A stretch of 64,000 nt of DNA, taken from Phragmites australis (taxonomy: Eukaryota; Streptophyta; Magnoliopsida; Poales; Poaceae). Under the pieces are notes generated by a model that was not told where the DNA came from, searched no databases, and saw nothing but the letters and a program-made list of their open reading frames with translations. Where the stretch lies: positions 25,816,334 to 25,880,333 of the forward strand of contig NC_084933.1 in assembly GCF_958298935.1 (NCBI RefSeq), given 5' to 3'. Numbering within the stretch: position 1 is the stretch's first letter; each line of letters begins with the position of its first letter. The translations under genes and the position numbers were made by a program. Positions 12,101 through 23,291 of the stretch are shown piece after piece.

Positions 12101-12791
12101 ACATACATCTTACATTCTTGAACGTATTAAGTACTTTCGACCCTACAATCAACAGAGCCTGCAAGAGCACATGATTTTAATAATTCAGTTTTTTTCTTTT
12201 AGGTCATATTATTGATTCGCAATTTCACCAATCACCCTAACTAGTTGATGGCTGAAACTTTGTTGTACAGGAGCAAGTCAGCAACTGCTGCAGAAAATCC
12301 GGCAATTCGAACAGCTGGCCGAGCTGGACACATCCGATGTGGACAACGCCACTTCAACCGCGGAGGACACAAGCTACGGCGTCGAGGAACTGGACTCGGC
12401 GGAAGATGACAAAGACGCTGAAGGTGGGTCCATGCAGGACCTTGTAAGCCTCCCAGGCGCGAGCTCGTCATGTGGCGCCCCCTGCTTCAAGAAGCTTCTA
12501 GAAGATTTCTTCCGCGAGGGGTTGTTGTCGTTCCACGGTGAAAGATCAGACGATCCAGACGTACAGAAGTCGTTGCTAGAGATCGCTAAGGCGTGGTTGG
12601 ATGGGCGACCCTGCGGGCTAAGATCAGATGGAAAGGCGGGGGTGGAGGAGATTGAGCCGCTTGGACAGTGGAGACGCTTCATAGGGGACGAGCAAGAGCT
12701 ATTGGCCTTTGATGTGGAGGGTGATATATTCTGGTCTTTGATGGAAGAGTCGGTTGATGATATGTGCCAACTGCTGGAGGATCTTAGGTAG
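9182..12791 (+). CDS. Plant DUF4378-like protein, three exons, 381 aa
   Basis: Exons are 9182-9637, 9772-9940 and 12271-12791. The joins are GT-AG and the phases close (0, then 1+2), giving one 381-residue frame ending at TAG 12789-12791. Residues 1-45 have the LMLKEWLELESS...DGFGCYPRQ opening common in this plant family. Residues 174-181 read LSPVSVMD and 197-204 TSPFERSL, followed by QQLLQKIRQFEQLAELD, a helical block typical of these proteins. The C-terminus (DVEGDIFWSLMEESVDDM) resembles the end of the DUF4378 domain. Some relatives are TON1-recruiting microtubule proteins, but this short member lacks motifs that would assign that role, so its function is open. The last exon is rich in Asp/Glu. 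Intron 2 is 2.3 kb and carries MITE insertions. The structure is clear; the family name is less so. Confidence 0.72.
10996..11069 (+). repeat. 37-bp tandem duplication in intron 2
   Basis: Two adjacent 37-bp units start GCGAAAGAGATAG (10996-11032 and 11033-11069) and differ at two positions. They look like a recent local duplication inside intron 2 of the DUF4378-like gene. Confidence 0.8.
11089..11327. mobile_element. Possible AT-rich MITE in intron 2
   Basis: The outer sequences are weakly inverted: the left end has GGATATCGACATAG and the right end, read in reverse, ATAGATATCGTTTTA. Both sides abut TA. Size (about 240 bp) and AT content fit a Stowaway-type MITE, but the match is degraded. 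Confidence 0.35.
11919..12131. mobile_element. Stowaway-type MITE in intron 2
   Basis: The left end starts TA|CTCCCTCC, the classic Stowaway terminus, then ATTTAAGAATGTAA. The right end reads TTACATTCTTGAACG...TTAAG|TA, an inverted copy of that inner part. About 213 bp long, AT-rich, flanked by TA on both sides. Stowaway MITEs are non-autonomous Tc1/Mariner elements. Confidence 0.65.
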
Positions 12792-12794
12792 TGC

Positions 12795-13440
12795 TTGATT
12801 AGTAATTTGGTTGTACAAAATTAAATGGGATGTGATAGTTTTGGATGGATAGGATAATTCTAGATAAGATGGTACAAGTAGCATATTTGATTCAATATAT
12901 GAAATGTTACATGAGAGTATTTGGTTGGATGTACAGGATGCATATTTGAATGTGTTTAGTTGCTCAAATATAAGCATTATATCTATTTATAAATTATTTT
13001 TTAATATAATAATTTAATAATTATAGTTATCAATACATTATTTTAATTAGTACTATTATTTACTAATTATAATTAATTATAACTTAATATGTTATTATTT
13101 ATCACTAATTACTAATAATAATACTTAATTATGTCTAATAACATACAATTGTAACTAGTACATAGCTAATTATTCTTAATTATCACTAATACTCACTAAG
13201 TACATATAATTATAGGAGCTGATAAAGCATATACAAGATCGTTCGGCTAATTTTCCTATACGATATGGTTTAGCATCTTGATAAGCTTTTCTTACAATAT
13301 GTATCACTCTATCCTAAATGAGTTGTTAACATTCATCCAACCAAACACATATATACCATAATATCCCATATCATCACACATATACTACTATGTACATATA
13401 AACAAATACTACCTTAATAAGACATGTTGCACTGTACACT
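12795..13440. repeat. Large AT-rich imperfect palindrome, MITE-like
   Basis: GTATTTGGTTGGATG near 12918 recurs inverted as CATCCAACCAAACACAT near 13335, on either side of a TTAATTAT-rich core. The shape fits a foldback-type MITE of about 0.6 kb directly after the stop codon of the DUF4378-like gene. The outer ends and target duplication are not defined. It may also contain the gene's 3' UTR and polyadenylation region. Confidence 0.35.
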
Positions 13441-14697
13441 GGTACTTCTAGAGTGACCGTTGTGACATGACACTTTGACGAAAAGTTTATTGAAAAGTTT
13501 GACAGAATCTCTAATACCGAATCCTAGACGAAAAGCTCATCCCTCGTCATCCCGCGTCAGCAGTATTTTTTGAGCCGTCGAGTCTATCCACAGTTGAAAA
13601 GTAGCCGCCAGATTGCCCCCATATGACATTTGTAGCTAGGTCCTTCACGAAGCGTCGAATCACAACTCTTACAGCCCAGTCCTCTCACCTTATCTCTTCC
13701 TCTTTTCCCTGGTTCCTGCACGTGTACCGCCCCTCTCCGTCTCCATAGGCGCCCACCTCCAACCTCTCTGCTTCCCGCTGCCGCTCCTCCCCATGTGGAA
13801 CAACCTCCGCCGCTATTACTCTGCCTGTCCTTGGCTTCGGCACGTCGTCCCCTACGCACGATACCTCCCCCAGCCCCCCGCACAGCCACCGCCTCCCCCT
13901 TCTCCTTGCGTCGCCGCCATCATAGAGCGAGAACACCTTTTGGGCTTTGGCCATCGTCTCCTTCCTAAACAAAGGAGTTGCCAGTCGTCCTCATCCAAAA
14001 TAGTACCCTGAGAGAGGTGACCGACCAACCTATGTTGTTTTGGTCGCCCCCCTCATCTCCGACGGCTCTGTAGCGTCGAAGGAGGAGGATGGCACGGCCT
14101 TGATGGTAGGAAGTTAGTAGGAGATTAGATTAGCTAGAAGGGATCCGGTTGTTTGTCGGCATGACGACCATCTAGCTTTGGGTTCTCTAGGTGGTCTCTA
14201 GCAACACCTTTGACTCTGGTGACATGCCTGGGAGTTATGTTTGTCTTAGTGTAAGAGCGGTGGGTACTGGGGTTGGAGCTATGCTTCCCCTATTTTGAGT
14301 TCTTTTGGATCTAGGCCATCATCCTCCTAGTCTTTCTGGATTACTGGTGTCTCAATCAGCAACGCCAGCCTTGTCTCCTCCTAGACTGGTGAAAATGATC
14401 ACCGATGTGCCACCACCGCCTCTTGCGTGTGTTGGAGCATGGCACCGGCTTGGTTGCGCTTGTGTGCACACATCATATGTGACTACCCAATGTTTGGGAT
14501 CTTCTTCTTGGTTTGGGAAGGGTCCCTGGGTCTCTATCATGGTGGTGTGTACCTCCACGCGAGGGCTCAGTGTGGTCATTCCGCATGTGTAGTGACGGGA
14601 TTGATGACGATGGAAGATTTGGGAAGGAGCCCCCTATGTGCATCAATACATTTTCTATTTTGTTGAGGATCCTCTATGCAAAATTAGGGAACATATG
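13441..14697. other. Intergenic, with a GC-rich leader-like patch
   Basis: About 13680-14010 is C-rich and Pro/Arg-coding in several frames, resembling a gene leader or captured exon, but no family is recognisable and no splice structure can be assembled. The remainder is mixed-composition sequence without a supported gene. Confidence 0.4.
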
Positions 14698-14700
14698 TAA

Positions 14701-16276
14701 GAGCAAAAGCAACGTATATTACTCAAGTGGGCATTAAGGGTGGGTCCTACGTTAGTGGATATTTGTTGTTTAATTTATCATAATGTTCAGTGAAGAGAAA
14801 GAGGTAGTAAGTTGAGGTCCACGATTTATCATAATTCGGTTCCCCTCTCTCACCTCGTCATTCTTCCCCAATAGTGACATCTCTCCTCTATTATTTCCCC
14901 TTCCCACATCGATCCCCCCGCATGGTCTCGGTCGGATCAATCTCCCATGGCCAAATCAGAGCCTCCGCCCCTAGATTGTGTTTCCTTCTCGCTGATTCGA
15001 ACTCTACCTTTGTCTCCACAATGCACCTCCATCGTGCCCAGATCCATAGTGGCGGCAAATCCGATCGTGGTGGGCCATCTTGACCTTGGGTGGCTAGATC
15101 TGATCATGGTTGGCATCTCCGATGCTGCGACGTCATCCAACGTCATCTCCTTCATCTGCAGTTAGGGTTGTAAATAAGCCTCGAGGCTCGCAAGTCAGTT
15201 TGAGCTTGAAAAGGCTTGGCTCAGCTTGCTGAGCCCTAACCACCTCCCCAGCTCGGCGTCGAAACAAGCCAAGCCTGAGCTAGCTCACAAGTGGCTTGTT
15301 GGATCGCTCACTAGCCCAGCCCACCGCGTCTCTAGCTCTCCGCCCGTGGTCGCCCGCCTGGCCACCTAACCGATACATTTCTGCCCATGCCTGCCCGCCT
15401 ACTACCGCGTCTTCGCTCGGCGCCACCCGCCAGTCTGTCGTGTCTTCTCTCCACTCGACGTTGTAGCCACTCGTGGCCACCACTCGTTATGCCGCCTCTC
15501 CGCTTGATGTCACCGTGGGCCATCCTCCATGTCACTTCTCCTGCTCGGTGGATTAATATGTGCTTGTGTTGACTCGTGAGCCAGCCGAGCCAACAACGAG
15601 CCTGAGTTGAGCCCATTTTTTAGCTTGGGCATCTAACGGAGCCGAGTCTGACTCGGCTCGCACACAATGAGCTCGTTCAAATCAACTCGCCTGGCTCGAC
15701 TCATTTTCACCCCTATCTGTTGTGGTCTTCCTTTAGGGCCGCCATTGCCTCCATCGTCTGGCTGCAGTAGGTGGGCGAGGGAGTCCTCCACTGCGTCGAT
15801 CGTCGTCTTGGTCGAGTCAGCGGTGGCCTCTTCCCCTTTCTCTCGCAGCTTTGTGAGGTCACCCCGACCCTCTGCTAGGTGGTGCTCATGCGCGCGATGC
15901 ATTTTTACGGTGACACTGACCTTGGCATCTTTGGAGGATGATGCTGTCGAATCAACATCGCCAAACGCTGACCTTACCTCGTCGAGTTGATATTACTCAC
16001 CTTCCTCTTTGTGGCGCAATGTGGAGGTGAGGAGCTCCGTGTCGGCGCGTTCATGACGAGTTCCTATCGTAGGTCTAGTAGCAGCAGTTGTGGTTCCAAT
16101 AACATGAACGACAACTACCCGAGCAATAGAGACAGAGAGAAAGGAGAGGGAGAGTGAAATGTTTTTTATTCCTTACTACCCGGTCACAACGCTATTGCTG
16201 GCGGTAGCTATCTTATTTTGTTATGATCAACTCTCACAATAGCTACTACCCCTATCCTAATATGGTGTGGACGCTC
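14701..16276. mobile_element. PIF/Harbinger-like element with a hAT inside
   Basis: The left end GAGCAAAAGCAACGTATATTA and the inverted right end GAGCGTCCACACCATATTA share the GAGC start and spacing. TAA lies directly outside both ends (14698-14700 and 16277-16279), the target size of PIF/Harbinger insertions. The 1.58-kb body has no transposase frame, so it would be non-autonomous. A hAT element (15163-15715) sits within it. The terminal repeats are diverged, so the borders are moderately sure. Confidence 0.45.
15163..15715. mobile_element. Non-autonomous hAT element, 553 bp, nested
   Basis: It starts TAGGGTTGTAAATAAGCC and ends TTTTCACCCCTA, inverted hAT-type ends. Subterminal GCTCG/CGAGC motifs (GAGGCTCG, GGCTCGACTC) are repeated near both ends. 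Flanks TCTGCAGT and TCTGTTGT match at 6 of 8 bases, consistent with an aged 8-bp target duplication. It lies inside the Harbinger-like element, so it inserted later. Confidence 0.6.
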
Positions 16277-16651
16277 TAATATTCCTGCGCAAAGAAAAAA
16301 CAAAACAAAGGAGGTAGAAACACATTCGGTTTGGTGTGATTGACTGACGCGCGTGGCCCGCACAGCCGGGCAAGGAGATCGAATTACCGGTGGTCCAGTG
16401 CGAGCTTTGTTGCACCGCGCCGCCAGCTTCCCCACCCTCCTCTCCCCGCCGTCTCCTTCCCAAACCCGGCGCTCGCTTCGATTCCATTGCCTTGTCCGCA
16501 GCAGTGCTCCTCCTGCTCTGCCTCCGCTCCTGCGCAATCCCACTCGCCTCCTCCTATTAGCTAGCTCCTGGTCCTCTGCAATCTACAGCTGCTTTCCCCC
16601 GCCCCCTCCGGTTCGAGCCTCTAGGGTTTCGGGAGCTCGAGGCGAGGCGGC

Positions 16652-19600
16652 ATGACGACGCGGGGAGCCAAGCGCGCCGCCACGTCCGACCTCGCTGCCC
16701 CCGATGTACGCATCTATTTCCTTCTCTTTCTCCTCCGCCTCAGTCGCGTTTACTTTCTCCCCACCATATGTACCTTATGTTTGTCTGTCTGAGGACGCAG
16801 CGAGGTGAAAGTTGGGGATTTTGCTGAAAGTTTGCGGATAGTATTCGGCTCGCTGTGCTGATTTGATCTGGTTAATTAGTGAAAGTAACCTGTGGGTTGT
16901 AAGGTTTGGGTAGTGTATTCGAGGCTGATTTGGGGGAGGAGCAACGCCATTGCGGTGGAGTTTGTCAAAAATCAAATATTCAAATTTGAAATGCACTGTG
17001 CACGCAGAAGCTTTACGGCATTGTTATACGCTGTTGTGTTTTTGTGCAGTATGTCAGCTATTTTTAGTGATGGAGATTCAGAACTAGAACTAAGGATTAT
17101 TTTTAGCTGGGAAGAGAAAATCGCAACATAATCTGTTCACAAGTCTAGGTCTTAGTTGTCAGTACACTTCAACGTTTGGTAACTGAAGTACTGAACCCTA
17201 TTGATTACTCTGACAAAGATCACGGTTGCCAGTCTAAAACTTTTAACTGAAGCTTGACGTTCTAGTTTGCTCGATGAAAAAGAAAATCTTAACTGTCGCA
17301 TATCAGCATTAGCACATATATAGAATATCATTCTAATTGTTTTTGTGCGATCCTAGTCACTGGAACGTTACTAACTAGCATCCATTCGAAATTGGTAGTT
17401 CTCATGTGATTTTCAAACTTGAATAGCGGTTAGATTTTTTTGTTCTATCTTGCTGTAGAATCTGCCCCTCGGTTATTCATTTTTGTTATTATAATGCTGC
17501 AGCTACCAAGTAAGAGAGTAATGGACGGACCCTCTTTTGATGTTCACAGGGCGGAGTCTTCCCATCAGCATGTGATGGTAGGACCCGTTACTTTAGATCC
17601 TCGACGGGCTGAGGCTGCCAGCAAACACGTGAGGGCACTCAATACCCAGTTCGCAAGGTCTGTATCTTCATCTGCTAGCTTAGTAGCTTTTATGTCTTGT
17701 CCTGTGTGTCGCACCAGATGCTCATATGAACCATGTCTCCATCTGGAATTTGGTGTTGCTGGGGATAGGCCTACCATCTCACACAGTTATATGCTCACAG
17801 TTTTTTTGAGCATTTAGTTAGTTGACCCAAAGGAATGAAGATTAGTTCGTTGACATGAAGATTAGCTCACAGTTTTCTTCACTGATTATAGCCTCCCCTT
17901 GTCACGCTATGAAGTGTGAAGTCTCCCATCATTGGTTACCAGTGTATTTTTAAAGACCTTTGGAAACAATTTTGGAAAGTTTCCTGTTCATGCCATTTAC
18001 TGCTGCGCATCCCTTGAAATTGTGCTCAAATCTTTATTTCTTGTTGAATGCATACTATATACTCATGTGGTCATTTTATTTTTGAGCAGCTGGGTTCAAT
18101 TGCAGTTGCAAAATTATCCAGCTGAACTCTGGGAAGACGGCATCAAAGATTACATATCCCATGCTTCTGAAATCATGGTAAGCTTCACTGCCTATATAAG
18201 GAGACATCGAGTTGGTAGATATTTTCTCCATTTCATTCATATAAATAGTGCAACCAATATTCTTTTTGGAAACTGCATAACCATGTCTTATTGTCACTGC
18301 TGATGTTTTATAAAATTTATCACATCAACTTTGTTTTACTTGCGAGTAGGCATGTAGATATATGCAATCATCTAGAATACTTACTAAGTTGCTATTAAAC
18401 TATGTTTTTTTGTTGGAAAAAGTCCATTTTACTCCCCTCGGAACTATGCCAGTGGTCCGAATAACCCACTTAACTATAAATTGGTTTGAATAACCCCCTA
18501 GGATTCCTAAACCGGATCAAATTTCACCTTTTACTTATGACAATACCGGTTTTGATGGCATGGACTCTAGTTTACATGATTTTGCTAACTGTGTCGTCCA
18601 CGTATGCAAGTTGACATGGCATTTCTTCTTCTTCCCTGATTCCATTCCTCTCTCTCTGTCTCTCTCTCTAGGTTTTGTACTTGGTTTGGCTAACATGTAT
18701 GCCACATCACCACGTGGGGCCTAACTGCCTATCAATCTCACCTCAACTCTCTTGGGCTCTTCTCAACTCTCTCTTGCACACACTCTCTCTCCCCTTGTTT
18801 TCTCCTCTGGTCTTCTCGATCCCCTTTCTCCCTCTATGCTGCACCGTCCTCGGCGCTGCGGCGACTCATCGCCGGCTGTCTGTTGCTCGTTGGACCTCCG
18901 GCCGGCTCCCTCTGAACTTTTCTCTCCAGCTGATTTGGTCCTTGCTGCGCTTGTTGTCAGTCGCTGCTGCCAGTTGGGCTCTGGGGCCGCTGCCTCCCGA
19001 TGGTTCCCCACCGGAGTTAGGTATGGGGACAGGATAGGTTGAATCTCGAGCTCCCTCGCCCGAGTCGACGCCCTCCCTTTCCATCCCCTTCATGGTAGAC
19101 CGCATCTTGCTGCTTCGTCCAGGCCGATTCGGCCTTTCATTGTAGATATGTGACGTCGGTTAAAGTTGAGGCGTCGCGTCGGCCTCCTCCTGCAAGCGCC
19201 GCCGTCCTGGGAGCCCTTTGCCGTTGCACCGCCATCGCCTCCCTGTCGGAGATGAATGCCGGTGAGTAGTGCACCCTTCCTCTCCCTTGCCTACACCATC
19301 CCCGGGGCCGAATCACGATGACCTCGACCGTCACAGAGCTTCCCGAGCTCGCCGTCAGTGCCTGCACACATGAGGAAGGCCGAGAGCAACAGCTCTGGCG
19401 CTCCAGCGACCGCGCCGCTCGTCTGGTGTGGGGGGGGGGGGGAGGAATAGAATCAAGGAAGAAGAAGAAATGCTAGGTTAGCTTGCACACATGGACAACA
19501 TAGTTAGCAAAATCATATAACCCGGAGTCCACGTCATCAAAACCGGTATTGTCATAAGCAAAAGGTGAAACTTGATCCGGTTTAGGAACCCTAGGGGGTT

Positions 19601-22600
19601 ATTTAGACCAATTTAAAGTTCAAGGGGTTATTCGGACCACTCGTATAGTTCAGGGGAGTAAAATAGACTTTTTTCTTTTTTTGTTTGAGTGTTTGAGCTG
19701 TGGAATTGATCAATATATGCAATCATCTTTTATGTTTCTCTGCTTTCATTTTATTTCTGAACATTTCTTTTAGAGTAATTTCTTTTTGAAAATTGCCTAG
19801 GTGGTTCTTTGATGATACACACACACACACGCATACATATATATATCAACCCACCCGACTTAGCCCGCCCGCGCGCAACCAGAGCGTGCCACGTGGCCCC
19901 GCTCACGCCAGCCACGCCTAGCGCCCGCGTGCTCCTACGCCTGAGTGCACCACGTGGCACGCCTGCCCGCTTTGCGCTCCTGCTCCAGTGCCACATGCCT
20001 GCCCAATAGGTGTCGATAGTTTTTCAGTACTACTGACACTATTGAACAAACTATTGAATACTACCGGACTACTGAACACTACAAGGCTATTCTACACCTT
20101 GGGTGTAGAATAGTTATTCCAGTGCCCAATAGTTTAGTGTTCAGTAATTCTAAGTCACAGTATCGACACTACTGAACAAACTACTGATACTACTGGCAAC
20201 TACTGACACAAACTATTAAATAATTTTACTATGACTTGGAACTAACAATTTTTCAATAGTTATCCAGCTACTGACCTAATTACTGAACAAACAAAACTAC
20301 TAACAACTGTTGAAAAATTACTGAATAGCAACTACTAGAAACTACTGAAGAATTACTTTACGGCAGCTACTAGACAACTACTAAGCGGGTGCACAGGACG
20401 AGCGGCACGTGGCGGGACACGTGGCGAGCGCAGCGGTGGGTGCGTGAGGCGAGCGGCATGGATACACGTGGCGCGCGTTGCGGGGGGCATGGCTGGGTTG
20501 GGTGTGGCTGGGTTTGCCTAGGTTTGCCTCTGTGTGTGTGTTCTGTGAACAGCTTGATAATCAGATTTCTCATCATATATGCTTCTATTGTTTGCTCATC
20601 AGGAGAAATTCAAGGATGTCGTCAATTGGCTTAGGCAATCTAAAGCAAGTTCAGCAGCTGTTTCCTCCCCAAGTCCACTCAAGGATGAGAAAACTACTTT
20701 GCCGGCAGCAGATGATAGCAAGTTTGCGGTACAGCCAAGTTCAGATAACGAACAGAAGGTTCCAATTATGGCATCTACTTCTTCAGTTTCTCAGAGCTCA
20801 AGCTCACAGAATATTCTCTCGTTTTCTTCTCAGACAAAACCGCCAGCTTTTAGTGGTATGATTACTCACTAGTTTATATAGCATACTGTGTTTACATTTA
20901 CTGTGGATTTCTTGTAGACATGCTAATTATATATTCATATTGGTTATGTCACAATGATGTTCAGGTATATTTGGTGACAACAAGAACACTCCTGGTGACA
21001 GCAGTAAACCATCTTTCCAGTTTGGTGCGAATAATGGCATATTCGGTGACAAGAACTCACCTGGTGACAGCAGTAAACCTACTTTCCAGTTTGGTGCAAA
21101 TAATGGCTTTTCGACACCAAATTCACCATCCATTTTTTCTGCTTCAGTTGCCCAAAGTTTTAGCATGCAGACTCCGTCTCTGTTTTCAGTGAACCAACAA
21201 TCAATTCTCTCAGGTATCGTACTGATTTTCATTTAATAGTGCTTTCTCTTGTGTTATTTATTTCCCATTTGTGAGGACTTAATGCATCAGATATTGATAT
21301 TTGCATTTGTAGTAAGATTGCCTGTTTAGAGCATGCAGAAAAAAAGATTACCTTTTCAGAGTATTTGAACAATCCCATGAGACATTGAGGTTGCATACTA
21401 ATTGGTTCTGTTTTAGCAGCACAAGTCATCAAGGAGCCAAATTTATTGTGTTATGCTTATTTACATGTTTCATTTTCAACATTCTATGTAGAATTCGACC
21501 AGTGTGTCACTATCGTAAACCATTAATGTTCTTCCCAAAGGACTCCACAGTACAATATGCTTTAAAGATAATTGGTTTTGTTTCACTGATAGATCTCAGT
21601 TCTAGAAATACGATCAAACTTTTCCATTCACTTTAATAGGAATATAGCAACGAAACTTACATTTGTTGCTCAATTCGGCACTCTGTCGTCCGTCCATCTC
21701 ATAGTTACCAATATCATCAGGCCCAGCAGGCATACTGTTTGTGCATATATTTGATCTTAATACCAAAGTTACAATTTTGATGCAGTGTAGCAATTGTTGC
21801 AAGCATCACTCTTGCAGTTTAGAAAAGTAATTTGTAATATGATTGATACACTAATTGATTTTGCCTAACACAACTTATATCGTGTAAAGTTGTGCTCCCT
21901 TATCCTGCAATATATGTTTGGAGATCAGATGACAGAACAACTTCTTCGGTTGTTCTATTGGCAACACTTCATCACCCTGATATAACAAACTATGTATTAT
22001 ATCCCTATTGTTTGTGTGGAATATAATTTTCTTCTTTGTTTTATCAGGAAACCAAAAGACTGCTGAAGCTTCAGCTGATGCAGATGAGGGTGAGTATCTA
22101 ATATTTTGCATGCCTCTTCTGTGCATGTGATGTTACTTTTGGTTTGAAGTAATAACATAAGTTCCTACCTCTTACTTTCCAATATGCTGTCTTCTTAATC
22201 CATGGTTTATCATTTCGTGATCAGATGCTGAACCTGAGAAGCCAAGCAGTCCTTCTGTAAAGAAGGCAGAAGAGAAAGGAATAGTTGTTGTTCATGAAGC
22301 CAAATGCAAGGTGTATGTAAAGGTATCCATTCTTTTCTGTTATCATTTTGTGTTTGTTCTTAGAATTATAGTGTGTGTTTCTTGGCTCTGCTACTCTGAT
22401 ACCGTGCAAATTTTGCTTAGTATGTTGTTTGAGATTTCACTCGATTATTTTCTTTTCCTTTCATGCAGCATGATGATGCAACCAAGGGCTGGAAAGACAT
22501 TGGTGTCGGTCAGCTTTCTATCAGAAGTAAAGAAGGTGCAGAGAAAGCTTCCAAAGAGTCCACTCCGACCATTGTTATTAGAAACGATGTGTGTCTCCTT

Positions 22601-23291
22601 TTTCTTTTCATATATAGTAATTAAAGTTCATTTGCCTTCAGTTCTTTGGATGCTTATTGAACTATTTATCCTTCTACTGCATGTCAAACTTGAAACTGCA
22701 TGTGTTACATCTGGTACAATATTAACAATGTTCTGCTCCACAAACTGCGTGTTTTCCCAACTTTTCTGTCCACATTGTGTCAGTACGTTTCATTTATATG
22801 GAACTTGAGAATTTACCGAATTTCCTTGAATATTACCCACTATCTTAGCTGGTGTTACTTGCTTGGGACTAAAAGGCTTTATTGTTGTTGTTGTTATCTG
22901 TTCTTTGTCAATAATTACACCACTTAAGGTCGTTTCTGATGTGGACAAAATACTAATGTTTTTTAAACTGGTAACAGGTTGGTAAAATTCTCCTGAATGC
23001 TCTGATCTATAAGGGGATAAAAATGAATGTTCAGAAGAACACAGTTGCTTCAATATTTCATACCACAGTAAGTAATCACCCCCCCCCCCCTCCCTTTTCC
23101 CAACCAAGGTGCACACAAAAAGGAAAAATGAAGATTGTAACTCCTGGTGTATGTTTTTTTTTCAGGATTCGCAATCAAGTGAAACAGATGGTGGCACTGT
23201 TGTCGCTCGAACATACTTGTTTCGGTTGAAAAATGAGGAGGAGGCTGCAAAGTTGTCAACAGCGATAAAAGAGAATGTACCCTCGGAATGA
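16652..23291 (+). CDS. NUP50: Nuclear pore protein NUP50 with Ran-binding domain, ten exons, 424 aa
   Basis: Exons: 16652-16705, 17503-17657, 18090-18177, 20603-20855, 20965-21213, 22048-22089, 22225-22322, 22469-22588, 22978-23067, 23166-23291. All are GT-AG, all phases close, 1275 nt with stop. In the family this protein sits at the nuclear basket, binds importin-alpha and Ran, and aids cargo release. Residues 1-25 carry basic KRAA and SKRV motifs suited to importin-alpha binding. Residues 86-112 (YPAELWEDGIKDYISHASEI then EKFKDVVNWL) are the conserved plant NUP50 block. Residues 100-267 are Ser-rich with FG motifs, including a tandem repeat at 184-230. The Ran-binding domain spans about 298-424. 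The leader (about 16340-16651) is CT-rich and ends TCTAGGGTTTCGGGAG before the ATG. Introns 1 and 3 are long; intron 3 is swollen by two insertions. Confidence 0.88.
18415..19675. mobile_element. Mutator-like element, Pack-MULE type, in NUP50 intron 3
   Basis: The ends are long inverted repeats of roughly 235 bp: the left reads AAGTCCATTTTACTCCCCT and the right, in reverse, AAGTCTATTTTACTCCCCT. Matching continues through GTGGTCCGAATAACCC, TAAACCGGATCAA and GACAATACCGGTTTTGATG. TTTTTTGTT lies immediately outside both ends (9-10 bp), the target size of Mutator elements. There is no transposase. The inner 0.8 kb is GC-rich and CT-rich like a gene leader/first exon, which is the make-up of Pack-MULEs that carry host gene pieces. 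The source gene was not recognised. Confidence 0.75.
19804..20535. mobile_element. Second insertion in NUP50 intron 3, with G-box palindromes
   Basis: GC-rich arms (19850-20010 and 20390-20530) bracket a core of short degenerate repeats of the CTACTGAACA type. The outer ends carry ACACACAC and GTGTGTGT runs as an inverted pair. Five CACGTG palindromes occur in the arms at 19890, 19951, 20406, 20418 and 20465. The arrangement suggests a non-autonomous DNA element with subterminal repeats, but I see no clear target duplication and cannot assign a superfamily. Confidence 0.4.

Noticed and set aside
17440..17817. 125-codon frame in NUP50 exon 2
   Set aside because: It contains exon 2 in frame but runs into introns on both sides; the spliced model explains the conserved part.
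20478..20861. 127-codon frame overlapping NUP50 exon 4
   Set aside because: It is in a different frame from the conserved EKFKDVVNWL exon, so it is a shadow.
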